From Erwinia sp. JUb26 (GTDB taxonomy: Bacteria > Pseudomonadota > Gammaproteobacteria > Enterobacterales > Enterobacteriaceae), in NCBI RefSeq assembly GCF_003751505.1, contig NZ_RJVB01000006.1, positions 124,001 to 188,000 of the forward strand: DNA of 64,000 nucleotides, read 5' to 3'. Positions 19,217 to 28,049 of the stretch are shown here, piece after piece. The notes below the pieces were generated by a model that did not search any database, was not told where the DNA came from, and worked only from the letters and a program-made list of their open reading frames with translations. Positions within the stretch are counted from its first letter, which is position 1. Each line of letters begins with the position of its first letter. A program made the position numbers and the translations under genes.

Positions 19217-21787
19217 ATGGCCTCAGAAACGTTAGCCAATGTACAACATAGCCGGACGCAGTGGCTGAACAGCCTGCTGCTGGGCTTGCTGAGCCTGGCA
19301 TCCACCTTTTATTGTCTTGAGCTGATTAAAATCAGCGGTCAGATTTCCCCGCTGTGGTTTTCCACGGCGCTGATGACCATCGTGGTTTTCCGCAATCCCG
19401 TACGAAACCTGCCGCTGTTGCTGAGCGGCTGCATGGTCGGGGTGATCTGCGCCAACGCCATTATTCTCGGCCCCGGCCTCTCCAATCTGAAATTCCCGCT
19501 GATCAATCTGGCCCAGGCGCTGATGGGCGGCGTGATGCTGCGCCTGCTTCTGGATCACCATGCGCCGCTGAATACCCTTTACAGCTGGGTCAAGATGATG
19601 CTGGCGGTCGGCCTGTTTACGCCGCTGCTGGGCGCGATGCTGGCCAGCGCGCTGCTGAACATTCCCGCCGCCTCGCTCACCCAGTTTTTCTCCACCTGGG
19701 TGGCCTCCGAGGTGATCGGCATGCTGGCGCTCGGCCCGGTGGCACTGCTGTGGCAGCGCGATTCGCTGATGAAGCATCGGGTAATCATAGAGACGGTGCT
19801 CACCCTGCTCGTCACGCTGGTGCTTTGCTGGCTGGCGCTGCGCTATCTGCCGTGGTCGTTTGCCTTTGTGATTGTCATTCTGTTCTACAGCGCCGTGCGC
19901 CTGCCGCGCCTGGCCGCGTTTATCGTTTATCTGGTCACGGTATCGATGATCTCCCTGATGCTGGCGCTCAACCTGATCGCCCAGGACTTTATCAGCAGGC
20001 CGTTGGCAGTCTCTATTCCCTGGCTGCCCTTCCTGCTGGCGCTGGTCCCCAGCCATTTAATGACGCTGGTGATGCACTCGTTCCGCGAAGAGCGCAAGCA
20101 TATCTCGGAGAGTGAAACCCGCTTTCGTCACGCCATGGAATACTCGGCGATCGGCATGGCGCTGGTGGCGCCCGGCGGCCAGTGGCTGCAGGTCAATAAA
20201 GCGCTGTGCCGCCTGCTGGGCTACAGCCGCTATCAGCTGGAAGGGATGACCTTCCAGCAGCTCAGCCACCCCGATGACCTGAATGCCGATCTGACGCAGA
20301 TGAATGCCCTGCTGGCCGGCGAGATCGCCACCTACAGCATGGAAAAACGCTACCTGCGCAGCGACGGCAAAACCGTCTGGGCACTGCTGGCGGTTTCACT
20401 GGTGCGCGACAGCGAGCAGCAGCCGCTCTATTTTATTTCGCAAATCGAAGATATCACCGGGCTGAAGCTGACCGAAAAAATGAATCAGCAGCTGATGGAA
20501 CGCATCACCCTGGCCAATGAGGCGGGCGGAATTGGCGTGTGGGAGTGGAATCTGATAACCGGTGAAATGAACTGGGATAGGCGCATGTTCCAGCTCTACC
20601 ATCTGCCAGAAAGCGAGAGTATTACCCAGCGAAACTGGTTGAACTGCCTGCTTCCCGCCGATCGCAGAAAGGTAGAAGCGCTGCTGGATAAGGCGGTAAA
20701 AAACAGCTCACCGGTGGACGTTGAGTACCGCATTGAAACCCCCGCAGGCATCCGCTATATCCGCTGTCAGGGCAATATGGTCGCCGACGAGCCGGGCCAG
20801 TCTTCACGCATGCTGGGAATTAATCAGGACGTCACCGTTTTCCGCCAACTGACCGATGCCCTGGATCAGGAGAGGGAGCGGATGCACATCACCCTGGATG
20901 CCATTGATGAAGCGGTGATCAGTACCGATGAAGAGATGCAGGTGATTTTTATGAATCCGGTGGCGGAAAAAATGACCGGCTGGCCGCAGCACCACGCGGT
21001 GGGCAAGCCTATCGCCGAAATTTTGCAGATCACCCGCGGCGGCGAAGGGCCGGAGCAGGAGATCGTCCTCAGCTGCGCGCTGCCGAAAAATACCAAACCG
21101 GCGGCCTCCCCCGACCAGGATCTGGTCCTGCACAACCGCGCCGGGGAGCAGTTTGCCATCAACTACAGCCTGTCACCGTTAAGCACCCAGGAAGGCGACA
21201 ATATTGGTAGCGTGATGGTGATTCAGGACGTCAGCGAGTCGCGGGAAATGTTCAAACGCCTACGCTACAGCGCCTCTCACGATATGCTGACCCGCCTGCC
21301 GAACCGTGCCAGCTTCGAACAGCGGCTGAAGGTTCTGCTGATGCCGCAGGAAAATCAGCACCTGCACCACGTGCTGGCCTTCGTCGATTTAGACCGCTTT
21401 AAGGCAGTCAACGACAGCGCCGGGCACGCCGCCGGTGACGCCCTGCTGCGCGAGCTGTCGACGATCATGATGCGCCAGCTGCGCGGCAGCGACTTCCTCG
21501 CCCGCCTCGGCGGTGATGAATTCGGCATGCTGCTGCCGGAATGTTCCCTTGAGGACGCCAGCGAGATCGCCGGCCGCCTGGTCGCGACTATCAGTCAGTA
21601 TCGCTTTCTGTGGAAAGGTCACGAGTTCTTCGTGGGGGCCAGCGCCGGGCTCACCACCTTTGACAGCGGCAGCAGCGCGGTTGAAGTGATGGCGCAGGCC
21701 GACATCGCCTGCTATCAGGCCAAAAACAGCGGCCGGGGCCAGATTGCGGTCTACGGCGAAAAGAGCAATACCGGCCCGCAGCCCTGA
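19217..21787 (+). CDS. dgcE: DgcE/YegE-like diguanylate cyclase lacking the EAL domain
   Basis: An 856-residue membrane signalling protein that makes cyclic di-GMP. The order is a MASE1 sensor with about eight to ten membrane segments (residues about 10-295), three PAS domains (about 300-675), and a GGDEF domain. The active-site GGDEF is intact at residues 765-769. An RGSD inhibitory site sits five residues before GGDEF's RL, as required for product inhibition. E. coli DgcE is about 1100 residues and ends in a degenerate EAL domain; here the protein stops after the GGDEF domain, 110 bases before yegD. ATG 19217 is preferred to GTG 19211 because of the GGA spacing. Confidence 0.92.
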   Translation: MASETLANVQHSRTQWLNSLLLGLLSLASTFYCLELIKISGQISPLWFSTALMTIVVFRNPVRNLPLLLSGCMVGVICANAIILGPGLSNLKFPLINLAQALMGGVMLRLLLDHHAPLNTLYSWVKMMLAVGLFTPLLGAMLASALLNIPAASLTQFFSTWVASEVIGMLALGPVALLWQRDSLMKHRVIIETVLTLLVTLVLCWLALRYLPWSFAFVIVILFYSAVRLPRLAAFIVYLVTVSMISLMLALNLIAQDFISRPLAVSIPWLPFLLALVPSHLMTLVMHSFREERKHISESETRFRHAMEYSAIGMALVAPGGQWLQVNKALCRLLGYSRYQLEGMTFQQLSHPDDLNADLTQMNALLAGEIATYSMEKRYLRSDGKTVWALLAVSLVRDSEQQPLYFISQIEDITGLKLTEKMNQQLMERITLANEAGGIGVWEWNLITGEMNWDRRMFQLYHLPESESITQRNWLNCLLPADRRKVEALLDKAVKNSSPVDVEYRIETPAGIRYIRCQGNMVADEPGQSSRMLGINQDVTVFRQLTDALDQERERMHITLDAIDEAVISTDEEMQVIFMNPVAEKMTGWPQHHAVGKPIAEILQITRGGEGPEQEIVLSCALPKNTKPAASPDQDLVLHNRAGEQFAINYSLSPLSTQEGDNIGSVMVIQDVSESREMFKRLRYSASHDMLTRLPNRASFEQRLKVLLMPQENQHLHHVLAFVDLDRFKAVNDSAGHAAGDALLRELSTIMMRQLRGSDFLARLGGDEFGMLLPECSLEDASEIAGRLVATISQYRFLWKGHEFFVGASAGLTTFDSGSSAVEVMAQADIACYQAKNSGRGQIAVYGEKSNTGPQP

Positions 21788-21896
21788 TCCCTTCGCCTCC
21801 CCCTCCCCTGCGAATAAAACCACACATCCCCCTTGCTCTGCCGACACGGCCAGGCTAAAGTCGCCCCCTTTTTTTCCCCACTCAGCGGAGAGAACG

Positions 21897-23249
21897 ATGT
21901 TTATCGGTTTCGACTACGGTACGGCCAACTGCTCGGTCGCCATCATGGAACACGGCCAGCCCAAAATGCTGCCATTAGAGCAGGGTTCGCCCTATTTACC
22001 CTCAATGCTGTGTGCGCCAACTCGTGAAGCCGTCAGTGAATGGCTGTTCCGCCATCATCAGGTGCCTACGCCGCAGGCCGAAAGCCAGGCGCTGCTGCGC
22101 CGCGCCGTCGCCTTCAACCGCGAAGAAGATATTGAAGTCACACCGGCCAGTGTGAAGTTCGGTCTGGCCTCGCTGGCACAGTATATGGACGATCCGGAAG
22201 AGGTGTGGTTTGTAAAATCACCGAAATCGTTCCTCGGTGCCAGCGGCCTGAAGCCGCAGCAGGTCGCGCTGTTTGAGGACCTGGTGTGCGCGATGATGCT
22301 GCACATTCGCCAGTCGGCGGAAAGCGCGCTGAACGACAGCGTGACCCAGGCGGTAATCGGCCGCCCGGTCAACTTCCAGGGGCTGGGCGGTGACGACGCC
22401 AACCAGCAGGCGGAAGGGATCCTCGCCCGCGCGGCCAGCCGTGCCGGTTTTAGCGATGTCATTTTCCAGTTTGAGCCGGTAGCCGCCGGTCTGGACTTCG
22501 AAGCGACGCTGACTAAGGAAAGCCGCGTACTGGTGGTGGATATCGGCGGCGGAACCACCGACTGCTCGATGCTGCTGATGGGGCCGAAGTGGCACGATAA
22601 ATCCGACCGCAGCGACAGCCTGCTGGGCCATAGCGGCTGCCGCGTGGGCGGCAACGATCTGGATATCATGCTGGCCTTTAAGGAGCTGATGCCGCTGCTG
22701 GGACTGGGCGGTGAAACCGTGAAGGGAATGGGCCTGCCCGCCCTGCCGTGGTGGAACGCGGTCGCGATAAACGACGTTCCGGCACAGAGTGATTTCTATG
22801 CCGCCGCCAGCAACAAGCTGCTGCAGGATCTGATCCGCGATGCGCGCGAGCCGGAGAAGGTGAAGCGCCTGCTGAAAGTCTGGCGTCAGCGCCTGAGCTA
22901 TCGTCTGGTGCGCGCGGCGGAAGAGAGCAAAATTGCCCTTTCCGATCGGCCGCAAACGCTGGCGGGGTTAGATTTCATCGACGGCGGGCTGTCAACGGAT
23001 ATCAGCGTGGCGGCGCTGCAGGCGGCGATTAGCCAGCCTCTTGAGCGTATTCAGGAGCAGGTTGCGCTGGCGCTGGAGACCAGCGGCACGAAGCCTGATG
23101 TGATTTATCTGACCGGCGGCAGCGCGAAGTCACCGGTGCTGCGTGAAGCGTTGCAGCGTCAGTTGCCGGATATTCCATTGACCAGCGGGGATGATTTCGG
23201 CTCGGTGACGGCGGGTCTGGCACGCTGGGCGCAGGTGATGTTCCGCTAA
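21897..23249 (+). CDS. yegD: YegD, Hsp70-family atypical chaperone-like protein
   Basis: A 450-residue member of the Hsp70/actin ATPase superfamily without a standard substrate-binding domain. The phosphate-1 motif FIGFDYGTANCSVA is at the N-terminus; LVVDIGGGTTDCSM is the phosphate-2 motif and VIYLTGGSAKSPVL the adenosine motif. The ATG at 21897 follows a GCGGAGAG ribosome site and matches the E. coli start and length; the open frame upstream is not used. Its cellular role is not established. In E. coli alkA lies between yegE and yegD; here it is absent. Confidence 0.94.
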   Translation: MFIGFDYGTANCSVAIMEHGQPKMLPLEQGSPYLPSMLCAPTREAVSEWLFRHHQVPTPQAESQALLRRAVAFNREEDIEVTPASVKFGLASLAQYMDDPEEVWFVKSPKSFLGASGLKPQQVALFEDLVCAMMLHIRQSAESALNDSVTQAVIGRPVNFQGLGGDDANQQAEGILARAASRAGFSDVIFQFEPVAAGLDFEATLTKESRVLVVDIGGGTTDCSMLLMGPKWHDKSDRSDSLLGHSGCRVGGNDLDIMLAFKELMPLLGLGGETVKGMGLPALPWWNAVAINDVPAQSDFYAAASNKLLQDLIRDAREPEKVKRLLKVWRQRLSYRLVRAAEESKIALSDRPQTLAGLDFIDGGLSTDISVAALQAAISQPLERIQEQVALALETSGTKPDVIYLTGGSAKSPVLREALQRQLPDIPLTSGDDFGSVTAGLARWAQVMFR

Positions 23250-23285
23250 GAGAGCGGTGATGTGTTCCCCCGGCTGTAATCTCTG

Positions 23286-23312
23286 CAGGCCGGGTGATTA
23301 TGGTCCGGCCTG
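23286..23312. terminator. Hairpin after yegD
   Basis: CAGGCCGG (23286-23293) pairs perfectly with CCGGCCTG (23305-23312), 37 bases after the yegD stop and between convergent genes. No T-run follows, so it may stop transcription only weakly or protect the 3' end. Confidence 0.35.
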
Positions 23313-23331
23313 TTGCAGAAGGCGCCGCGGC

Positions 23332-23589
23332 CTATGCTTTGCGTCGATTAATTATCGCGCGGGCGCAGCGGCCAATCAGCGGAACGGCAATAACGGCCAG
23401 AATCACCGAGACGATCGCCAGGAAGAGCAGTACGGAGGCAATCGGGTTCAGTATTCCGCCAAGGCTGGTGATATGGCTGAACGAGGCAAAGCGCTCTGGC
23501 GGCATGTCGCGCAGGATGGCGCCCGGCAGGATCATAAAGAACACCAGGCTGACCGGCAGGTAGACGATAAATATCTTTTTCTTGTTCAT
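23332..23589 (-). CDS. Small hypothetical membrane protein
   Basis: An 85-residue protein I do not recognise. It starts MNKKKIFIVYLPVSLVFF and has two hydrophobic segments, about residues 6-25 and 45-75, with a short loop (RDMPPERFASFSHI) and a basic tail (INRRKA), as in small inner-membrane proteins. The ATG at 23587-23589 is chosen because it opens directly with a Lys-rich N-terminus before the first membrane segment; the ribosome site is weak. It is convergent with yegD. Coding is plausible but not proven. Confidence 0.55.
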   Translation of the reverse strand: MNKKKIFIVYLPVSLVFFMILPGAILRDMPPERFASFSHITSLGGILNPIASVLLFLAIVSVILAVIAVPLIGRCARAIINRRKA

Positions 23590-23727
23590 ACGGTTTGCCC
23601 TGTGGCGATGGAGTACGTGTACAGGGCGGTGATGATACCTCAAAGCTGCGAGTCCCATCAACGCGTTGCAGTGTGTAGCATGGTGCCTTCAGGTATGTCA
23701 TACAACGCCGCTGCGGAACAGGCGTGT

Positions 23728-23940
23728 GGGGTTCAGCCTCTGCTGCTGCTCCAGGGCGGGTCCTCGCGCCGTGCTTTGCCCGGTACCTTCGGTTACGCCA
23801 TTGTGCCGGCCGGACCAGCCAGGATTGAACGTCCCTGTTCAAACCCGGCCTGACGCCAGCATCCCTGCTGTCGTCTCCTGGCGCAATGGCTTCACCTCAG
23901 CGCTGCGGATGCCCTTGCGCAGCAGCAGAGGCTGTCCCCT
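23728..23940 (+). repeat. Palindromic repeat family A, copy 1
   Basis: A 213-bp element bounded by imperfect inverted ends (GGGGTTCAGCCTCTGCTGC and its near complement ending in CTGTCCCC). Two further copies occur at 40783-40989 and 41138-41348 in the opposite orientation. Inside are nested inverted repeats: GCCATTGTGCC with GGCGCAATGGC, TTGAAC with GTTCAA, and CAGCA with TGCTG. No convincing gene lies in it. It borders the accessory interval after yegD. Confidence 0.85.
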
Positions 23941-23981
23941 TTGATAATTTCAAGGCTTCTAAAGAGCTGCGCCGAACATCG

Positions 23982-24104
23982 CTAAACTTTCCCAGTCCAT
24001 GATTGCTCCAGGGGGAACGTACAGGCCGTCTCCATAGCTTCATGGATAAGCGCCCTTTTTTTCGCTTTATGCGGATCGCGAATACGCAGTACGGGAACCG
24101 CCAT
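23982..24104 (-). CDS. Candidate 40-residue peptide, possibly a gene remnant
   Basis: A short frame starting MAVPVLRIRDPHKAKKRAL and ending SWTGKV, basic and with plausible amino-acid use. The frame is open upstream without a start (GKLLYWLPAAGLVWR), so it may be the tail of a decayed membrane protein. A second tiny frame, MDWESLAMFGAAL (23959-24000), overlaps its end and stops 19 bases before repeat A1. No family is recognised and there is no clear ribosome site. Confidence 0.25.
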   Translation of the reverse strand: MAVPVLRIRDPHKAKKRALIHEAMETACTFPLEQSWTGKV

Positions 24105-24482
24105 GCGCCATACCAGGCCAGCAGCAGGTAACCAGTACAGGAGCTTCCCGGCATGTCACCTGTATCCGATTATCACATTGATTTTTATTGCCAGCAGTTC
24201 GTTATCCTAGCGTGAGCGCGGATAGCCAAAATCACCCAGCGTATGTCTTACAAGTTAATGTAATAGCAAACAGATATATTCATAAGGCCACTGGCGCCCG
24301 CGCCGGGTGAGTAAAGAGACGAGACCTTCAACACCCGATAATGTAGACCAATTAATCCACCGCCCCATGGATGAGCTGACACCGCAGAGGGATCTACTTT
24401 TTCACGCGGCTATTTAACTTTATTATTGCTTTTTGAGAATCAGGAATAGAGTATAGTAAAAAATCATTGAAGGGATACGGTG
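24105..24482. other. Non-coding interval before the orphan membrane gene
   Basis: About 380 bases with no recognisable gene. It becomes AT-rich toward the right end, where GAAGGGATACGG supplies the ribosome site for the next gene and TATAGT (about 24452) is a possible -10. A GC-rich patch near 24290-24310 (GGCGCCCGCGCC) is the only other notable feature. Confidence 0.4.
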
Positions 24483-25193
24483 ATGACAGAAATAACCAAC
24501 CTGAACCTCCTGCAATCCACCCTTGCTATAATTACAGGGTTAATAACTATCTTTGGCGCCATCTATTCAGTCATTAAAAAATTGAGGGCACCTTCAACCG
24601 ATCATCATGAACTCTTCAAAAAGTCCGGAATACCCGTATGGATATTGCGAATCCTTATGATCAAAATATCACTACAGAGAATTCCTGACATCAAACGGTC
24701 GGACATCATTGCTACTACAATTCTTGTCACGATATTTAGCTGCGCACTGATACTTTCTGGTTACCTCCACACTCGTGTAATCCAGGTTCCCGCAGACTGG
24801 GCGGCGTTAACGCTTAAAACCACGGGAGAGAATTTCTTTATGAACTTGGATAAGGCAACGGGTGTTTCTTTCATTAAAGATCATCGTTGGGAAATTGATC
24901 GTTCATCCTGCCAGCTGATTTCGACCGAGAAGATAGCGCAGATTTCGGCAATATCTGTCGATCTGGCGACGAATATATGTCAGGTATTCTCCGAAGAAAA
25001 GGATCAGAAGATACTCGCCGAGTTTATAAAAAAAACGCCAAAGGAAAAAAAATTATTAGAGACTATTCTTGGTTTACTTGAAGTTATTCTCGTCTGGTTA
25101 ATGCTCAGTATAATCCTCACGCTGGTATTTAAAAAACGATTGATTGGTGCCATCTTACAACAGCAGGAACGGGCTAAACATTACTTGACCTGA
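24483..25193 (+). CDS. Orphan hypothetical membrane protein
   Basis: A 236-residue protein of unknown family. It has three hydrophobic segments: about residues 9-31 (LQSTLAIITGLITIFGAIYS), 75-95 (ILVTIFSCALILSGYL) and 195-220 (LLEVILVWLMLSIILTLVF). Between the second and third is a hydrophilic domain of about 100 residues (KTTGENFFMNLDKATGVSF) that probably faces the periplasm and contains two Cys. The DNA is much more AT-rich than its neighbours, and palindromic repeats lie on both sides, which points to acquired DNA. ATG 24483 is preferred to GTG 24480 by spacing from AGGG. Confidence 0.65.
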   Translation: MTEITNLNLLQSTLAIITGLITIFGAIYSVIKKLRAPSTDHHELFKKSGIPVWILRILMIKISLQRIPDIKRSDIIATTILVTIFSCALILSGYLHTRVIQVPADWAALTLKTTGENFFMNLDKATGVSFIKDHRWEIDRSSCQLISTEKIAQISAISVDLATNICQVFSEEKDQKILAEFIKKTPKEKKLLETILGLLEVILVWLMLSIILTLVFKKRLIGAILQQQERAKHYLT

Positions 25194-25247
25194 TACCTTT
25201 GTATCACAGTCCAATATTATTTCCGTCAAGTAGCACGGAAGTTTGAC

Positions 25248-25457
25248 AGCAGGCGGGTTGTGCCCCCGAGAGGGCAATCCACAGCGCTGAACGCAGCGAG
25301 GAAGCCAGGATTTGGACGCATGGACGCGGCCAAAAGTCACAGCCGGGCCAGGACGGCCCGTCTGTGGCGGTCCGACGGGCTGACGAACGAAGTGAGGGGA
25401 CCGCGACGCGGCGCGAGGACCAGCCCGAACGGGGGCACAACCCGCCAGCGCTAACTC
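25248..25457 (+). repeat. Palindromic repeat family B, copy 1
   Basis: A 210-bp GC-rich element bounded by GCAGGCGGGTTGTGCCCCC and its near complement ending CACAACCCGCCAGCG. It contains GTCACAG paired with CTGTGGCG-type sequence and GGGCC/GGCCC. An inverted second copy is at 40523-40735, and a partial tandem copy follows at 25467. It begins 54 bases after the orphan gene. Confidence 0.8.
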
Positions 25458-25466
25458 CAGGCTTTG

Positions 25467-25573
25467 CAAACGACCGTCTGTGACGGTCCGCCCGGCTGAC
25501 GAACGGAGTGAGGGGACCGCGCAGCGGCGCGAGGACCGCCCGAACGGGGGCACAACCCGCCAGCGCTAACTCC
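25467..25573 (+). repeat. Family B repeat, partial tandem copy
   Basis: This repeats the right-hand 90-100 bases of the preceding family B element: GACGAACGGAGTGAGGGGACC through CACAACCCGCCAGCG and CTAACTCC, with small differences (GCGCAGCGG for GCGACGCGG). It ends 16 bases before the aldo/keto reductase stop codon. The left half of the element is missing. Confidence 0.75.
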
Positions 25574-25589
25574 CTACGCTGCAAACAAC

Positions 25590-26552
25590 TCAGTAACTAC
25601 TGACCTCGGAAAGCAAACGCTTATCCGCATCACTCAGCTTCAACTGGGTCGCCTTCACCAGCTCATCCACCTGCGCCAGCGACGTCGCACTCACGATCGG
25701 CGCGGTAATGCTCGGACGGGCAATCTGCCAGGCCAGCGCGACCTGCGTTGGCGACGCATGATGCGCCTCGGCAACCTGCACCAGCGCATGAACAATCTTC
25801 AGCCCGCGATCGTTGAGATACTTCTCCACCACGCCCTGCCCACGCGCGCTCTTCGCCGCATCTTCCGGCTTGCGATACTTACCGCTGAGGAAACCGCTGG
25901 CCAGCGAATAATAGTTAATCACGCCCAGGCCATGCTCCTGCACCACCGCTTCCAGACCACTTTCATAGCCTTCGCGATCGTACAGATTGTATTCCGGCTG
26001 TAGCGTCTCATAGCGCGCCAGCCCGGTATCCGCACTGATTTTTAGCGCTTCGCTCAGACGATCGGCAGAGTAGTTTGAGGCACCAATAGCGCGTACCTTG
26101 CCTTCTTTAATTAATGCATCAAAGGTAGCCAGCGTGTCCTGTAATGGCGTATCTTCATCATCGCGGTGCGCCTGATACAGATCGATATAGTCGGTTTGCA
26201 AACGTGTGAGGGAAGCCTCCACCGCCTGGCGAATATATTTCGGTGCCAGACCGGTCTTACCGTCGCCCAAATCCATCCCCACCTTGGTGGCCAGAATGAT
26301 TTTGTCGCGCTTGCCGCTCTGCTTCAGCCAGTTGCCGATAATGGTTTCTGACTCCCCGCCCTCGTTGCCGGGAACCCAGCGGGAGTAGACATCGGCGGTA
26401 TCAATAAAATTCAGCCCTTTCTCCACCAGCGCGTCCAGCAGGGAAAAAGAGGTGGCCTGGTCAGCCGTCCAGCCAAAAACGTTACCCCCAAAGGTCAGTA
26501 GCGGAACCTGAATGCCGGAACGACCAAGCTGGCGATGTTCTGAAGTACTCAT
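25590..26552 (-). CDS. Aldo/keto reductase
   Basis: A 320-residue NADPH-dependent oxidoreductase of the aldo/keto reductase TIM-barrel family. The catalytic tetrad is visible: Asp and Tyr in FIDTADVYSRW, Lys in LATKVGMDLG, and His in LYQAHRDDED. ATG at 26550-26552 is chosen because of the AGGAG ribosome site and the family start; nine more open codons lie upstream. The likely substrates are small aldehydes or ketones; the exact one is unknown. It is convergent with repeat family B and divergent from mdtA. Confidence 0.9.
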   Translation of the reverse strand: MSTSEHRQLGRSGIQVPLLTFGGNVFGWTADQATSFSLLDALVEKGLNFIDTADVYSRWVPGNEGGESETIIGNWLKQSGKRDKIILATKVGMDLGDGKTGLAPKYIRQAVEASLTRLQTDYIDLYQAHRDDEDTPLQDTLATFDALIKEGKVRAIGASNYSADRLSEALKISADTGLARYETLQPEYNLYDREGYESGLEAVVQEHGLGVINYYSLASGFLSGKYRKPEDAAKSARGQGVVEKYLNDRGLKIVHALVQVAEAHHASPTQVALAWQIARPSITAPIVSATSLAQVDELVKATQLKLSDADKRLLSEVSSY

Positions 26553-26681
26553 TTCAATCTCCTGGTAGGTGGGTTGCACGGCATCAATCTTAGCAGACTA
26601 ACTATCTGTCGCTTCGACATTTTCTGTCTAATAATTTGCAGAATGTGAACAGAAGACAATGCAGAACTAGACAGTTATCCT

Positions 26682-26710
26682 TATTTCCTTCATTTTTCGT
26701 CAGTTATAAT
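26682..26710 (+). promoter_or_regulatory. Probable mdtABCD-baeSR promoter
   Basis: A perfect TATAAT lies at 26705-26710, about 75 bases before mdtA, with no good -35 box at the right distance, which fits an activator-dependent promoter. TTTTTC (26694-26699) and TAATTGGC (26707-26714) resemble the two halves of the E. coli BaeR box, but their spacing is longer than in the consensus. Confidence 0.4.
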
Positions 26711-26783
26711 TGGCTACTATGAAGTGTGGATGCCTTTTCTTCCCACCTGGACATTTCCCCGCTACCGGAGAGCATGAGAGTTA

Positions 26784-28049
26784 ATGAAAGCACAGCGCCG
26801 TTTCCCCGTTATTCCACTGGTTATTATTCTTGCCGTACTGGTCGGCGGTGGCCTGTACTGGTGGCACAGCCATGCTGATGCGCCGGCAGCGCAGCCTGCC
26901 GCCGACGAAGGTAAATCCTCTCATTCTCGTGGCCGTGGCGGGCGCGGCCCCGGTGGGCCAGGCGGTCCGGGCGGCATGGGCGCAGAGTTAAGCCCGGTGC
27001 AGGCGGCGGAAGCACAGAGCAAAAGCGTGCCGCAGTATCTCTCCGGCCTCGGCACCGTGACCGCAGCCAACACGGTCACTCTGCGCAGCCGCGTTGACGG
27101 CGACCTGGTGGCGCTACACTTTACCGAAGGGCAACAGGTGAAAGCCGGACAGCTGCTGGCCGAGGTCGATCCGCGCCCGTGGCAGGTTGCGCTGATGCAG
27201 GCGGAAGGCCAGCTGGCGAAGGATCAGGCAACGCTGGCAAACGCCCGTCGCGACCTGGCGCGCTACGAGAAGCTGGCGAAAACCAGCCTGGTTTCCCAGC
27301 AGGACCTTGATACGCAGCGAGCGCTGGTCAGCGAAACGCTGGGTACGCTCAAGGCCGATGAAGGCAGCGTCGCCAGCGCGAAGCTCAACCTCACCTACAG
27401 CCGCATCACGTCACCGATTGATGGCCGCGTGGGTCTGAAACAGGTGGATATCGGCAACTACATCACCAGCGGCGACACCAATGGCATCGTGGTGATCACC
27501 CAGACCCATCCGATCGACCTGGTGTTCAGCCTGCCGGAGAACGATATCAGCGCCATTCTTAGCGCACAGAAACAGGGTGCCGTGCCGGTTGAGGCCTGGG
27601 ACCGCAGCAATAAAACGCTGCTGACGCAGGGCGCGCTGCTGAGCATGGATAACCAGATCGACACCACCACCGGCACCGTCAAGCTGAAGGCCCGCTTCAG
27701 CAATGAGGACGACCGGCTGTTCCCCAACCAGTTTGTCAATGCGCGGCTGAAGGTGGCCACGCTGCAGGATGCCATCGTGATCCCGGCGGCGGCGCTGCAA
27801 ATGGGTAACGAGGGCCACTTTGTCTGGGTGGTCAACGCCGAGAATAAAGTCAGCAAAAAATCCGTGACCGTCGGCATTCAGGACAGCGAAACCGTGGTGA
27901 TTAACAGCGGCCTGCAGGCCGGTGAGAAGGTGGTTACCGACGGCATCGACCGCCTGACCGACGGGGCAAAAGTCGAAATCGTCGCCGCGCAGTCCACGCC
28001 GCTGACCTCCGGTAAAAGCGCGCAGCCAGCCAAGGGAGCCAGCGACTGA
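26784..28049 (+). CDS. mdtA: MdtA, periplasmic adaptor of the MdtABC efflux pump
   Basis: A 421-residue membrane-fusion protein. It has an N-terminal membrane anchor (residues about 9-27, [19 protein letters not shown]), a low-complexity Gly/Arg/Pro-rich linker at about 44-66, then a lipoyl half ([19 protein letters not shown]), a coiled-coil hairpin (about 130-200), and beta-barrel domains ([17 protein letters not shown]). It links the MdtB/MdtC pump to TolC and exports bile salts and novobiocin-type drugs in E. coli. It is the first gene of the operon, and its stop overlaps the mdtB start. The linker is more Gly/Pro-rich than I recall for E. coli. Confidence 0.95.
   Translation: MKAQRRFPVIPLVIILAVLVGGGLYWWHSHADAPAAQPAADEGKSSHSRGRGGRGPGGPGGPGGMGAELSPVQAAEAQSKSVPQYLSGLGTVTAANTVTLRSRVDGDLVALHFTEGQQVKAGQLLAEVDPRPWQVALMQAEGQLAKDQATLANARRDLARYEKLAKTSLVSQQDLDTQRALVSETLGTLKADEGSVASAKLNLTYSRITSPIDGRVGLKQVDIGNYITSGDTNGIVVITQTHPIDLVFSLPENDISAILSAQKQGAVPVEAWDRSNKTLLTQGALLSMDNQIDTTTGTVKLKARFSNEDDRLFPNQFVNARLKVATLQDAIVIPAAALQMGNEGHFVWVVNAENKVSKKSVTVGIQDSETVVINSGLQAGEKVVTDGIDRLTDGAKVEIVAAQSTPLTSGKSAQPAKGASD

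Noticed and set aside
23897-24154. Open frame of 85 codons on the minus strand
   Set aside because: It crosses from unique DNA into repeat A1, has an odd composition (many Trp, Arg, Ser) and no ribosome site; the 40-codon frame in another phase looks slightly better and is listed at low confidence.
25155-25584. Overlapping frames of 126-132 codons on the minus strand
   Set aside because: They fall inside the family B repeats; similar 'proteins' appear in the other copies, so they are by-products of the repeat sequence.
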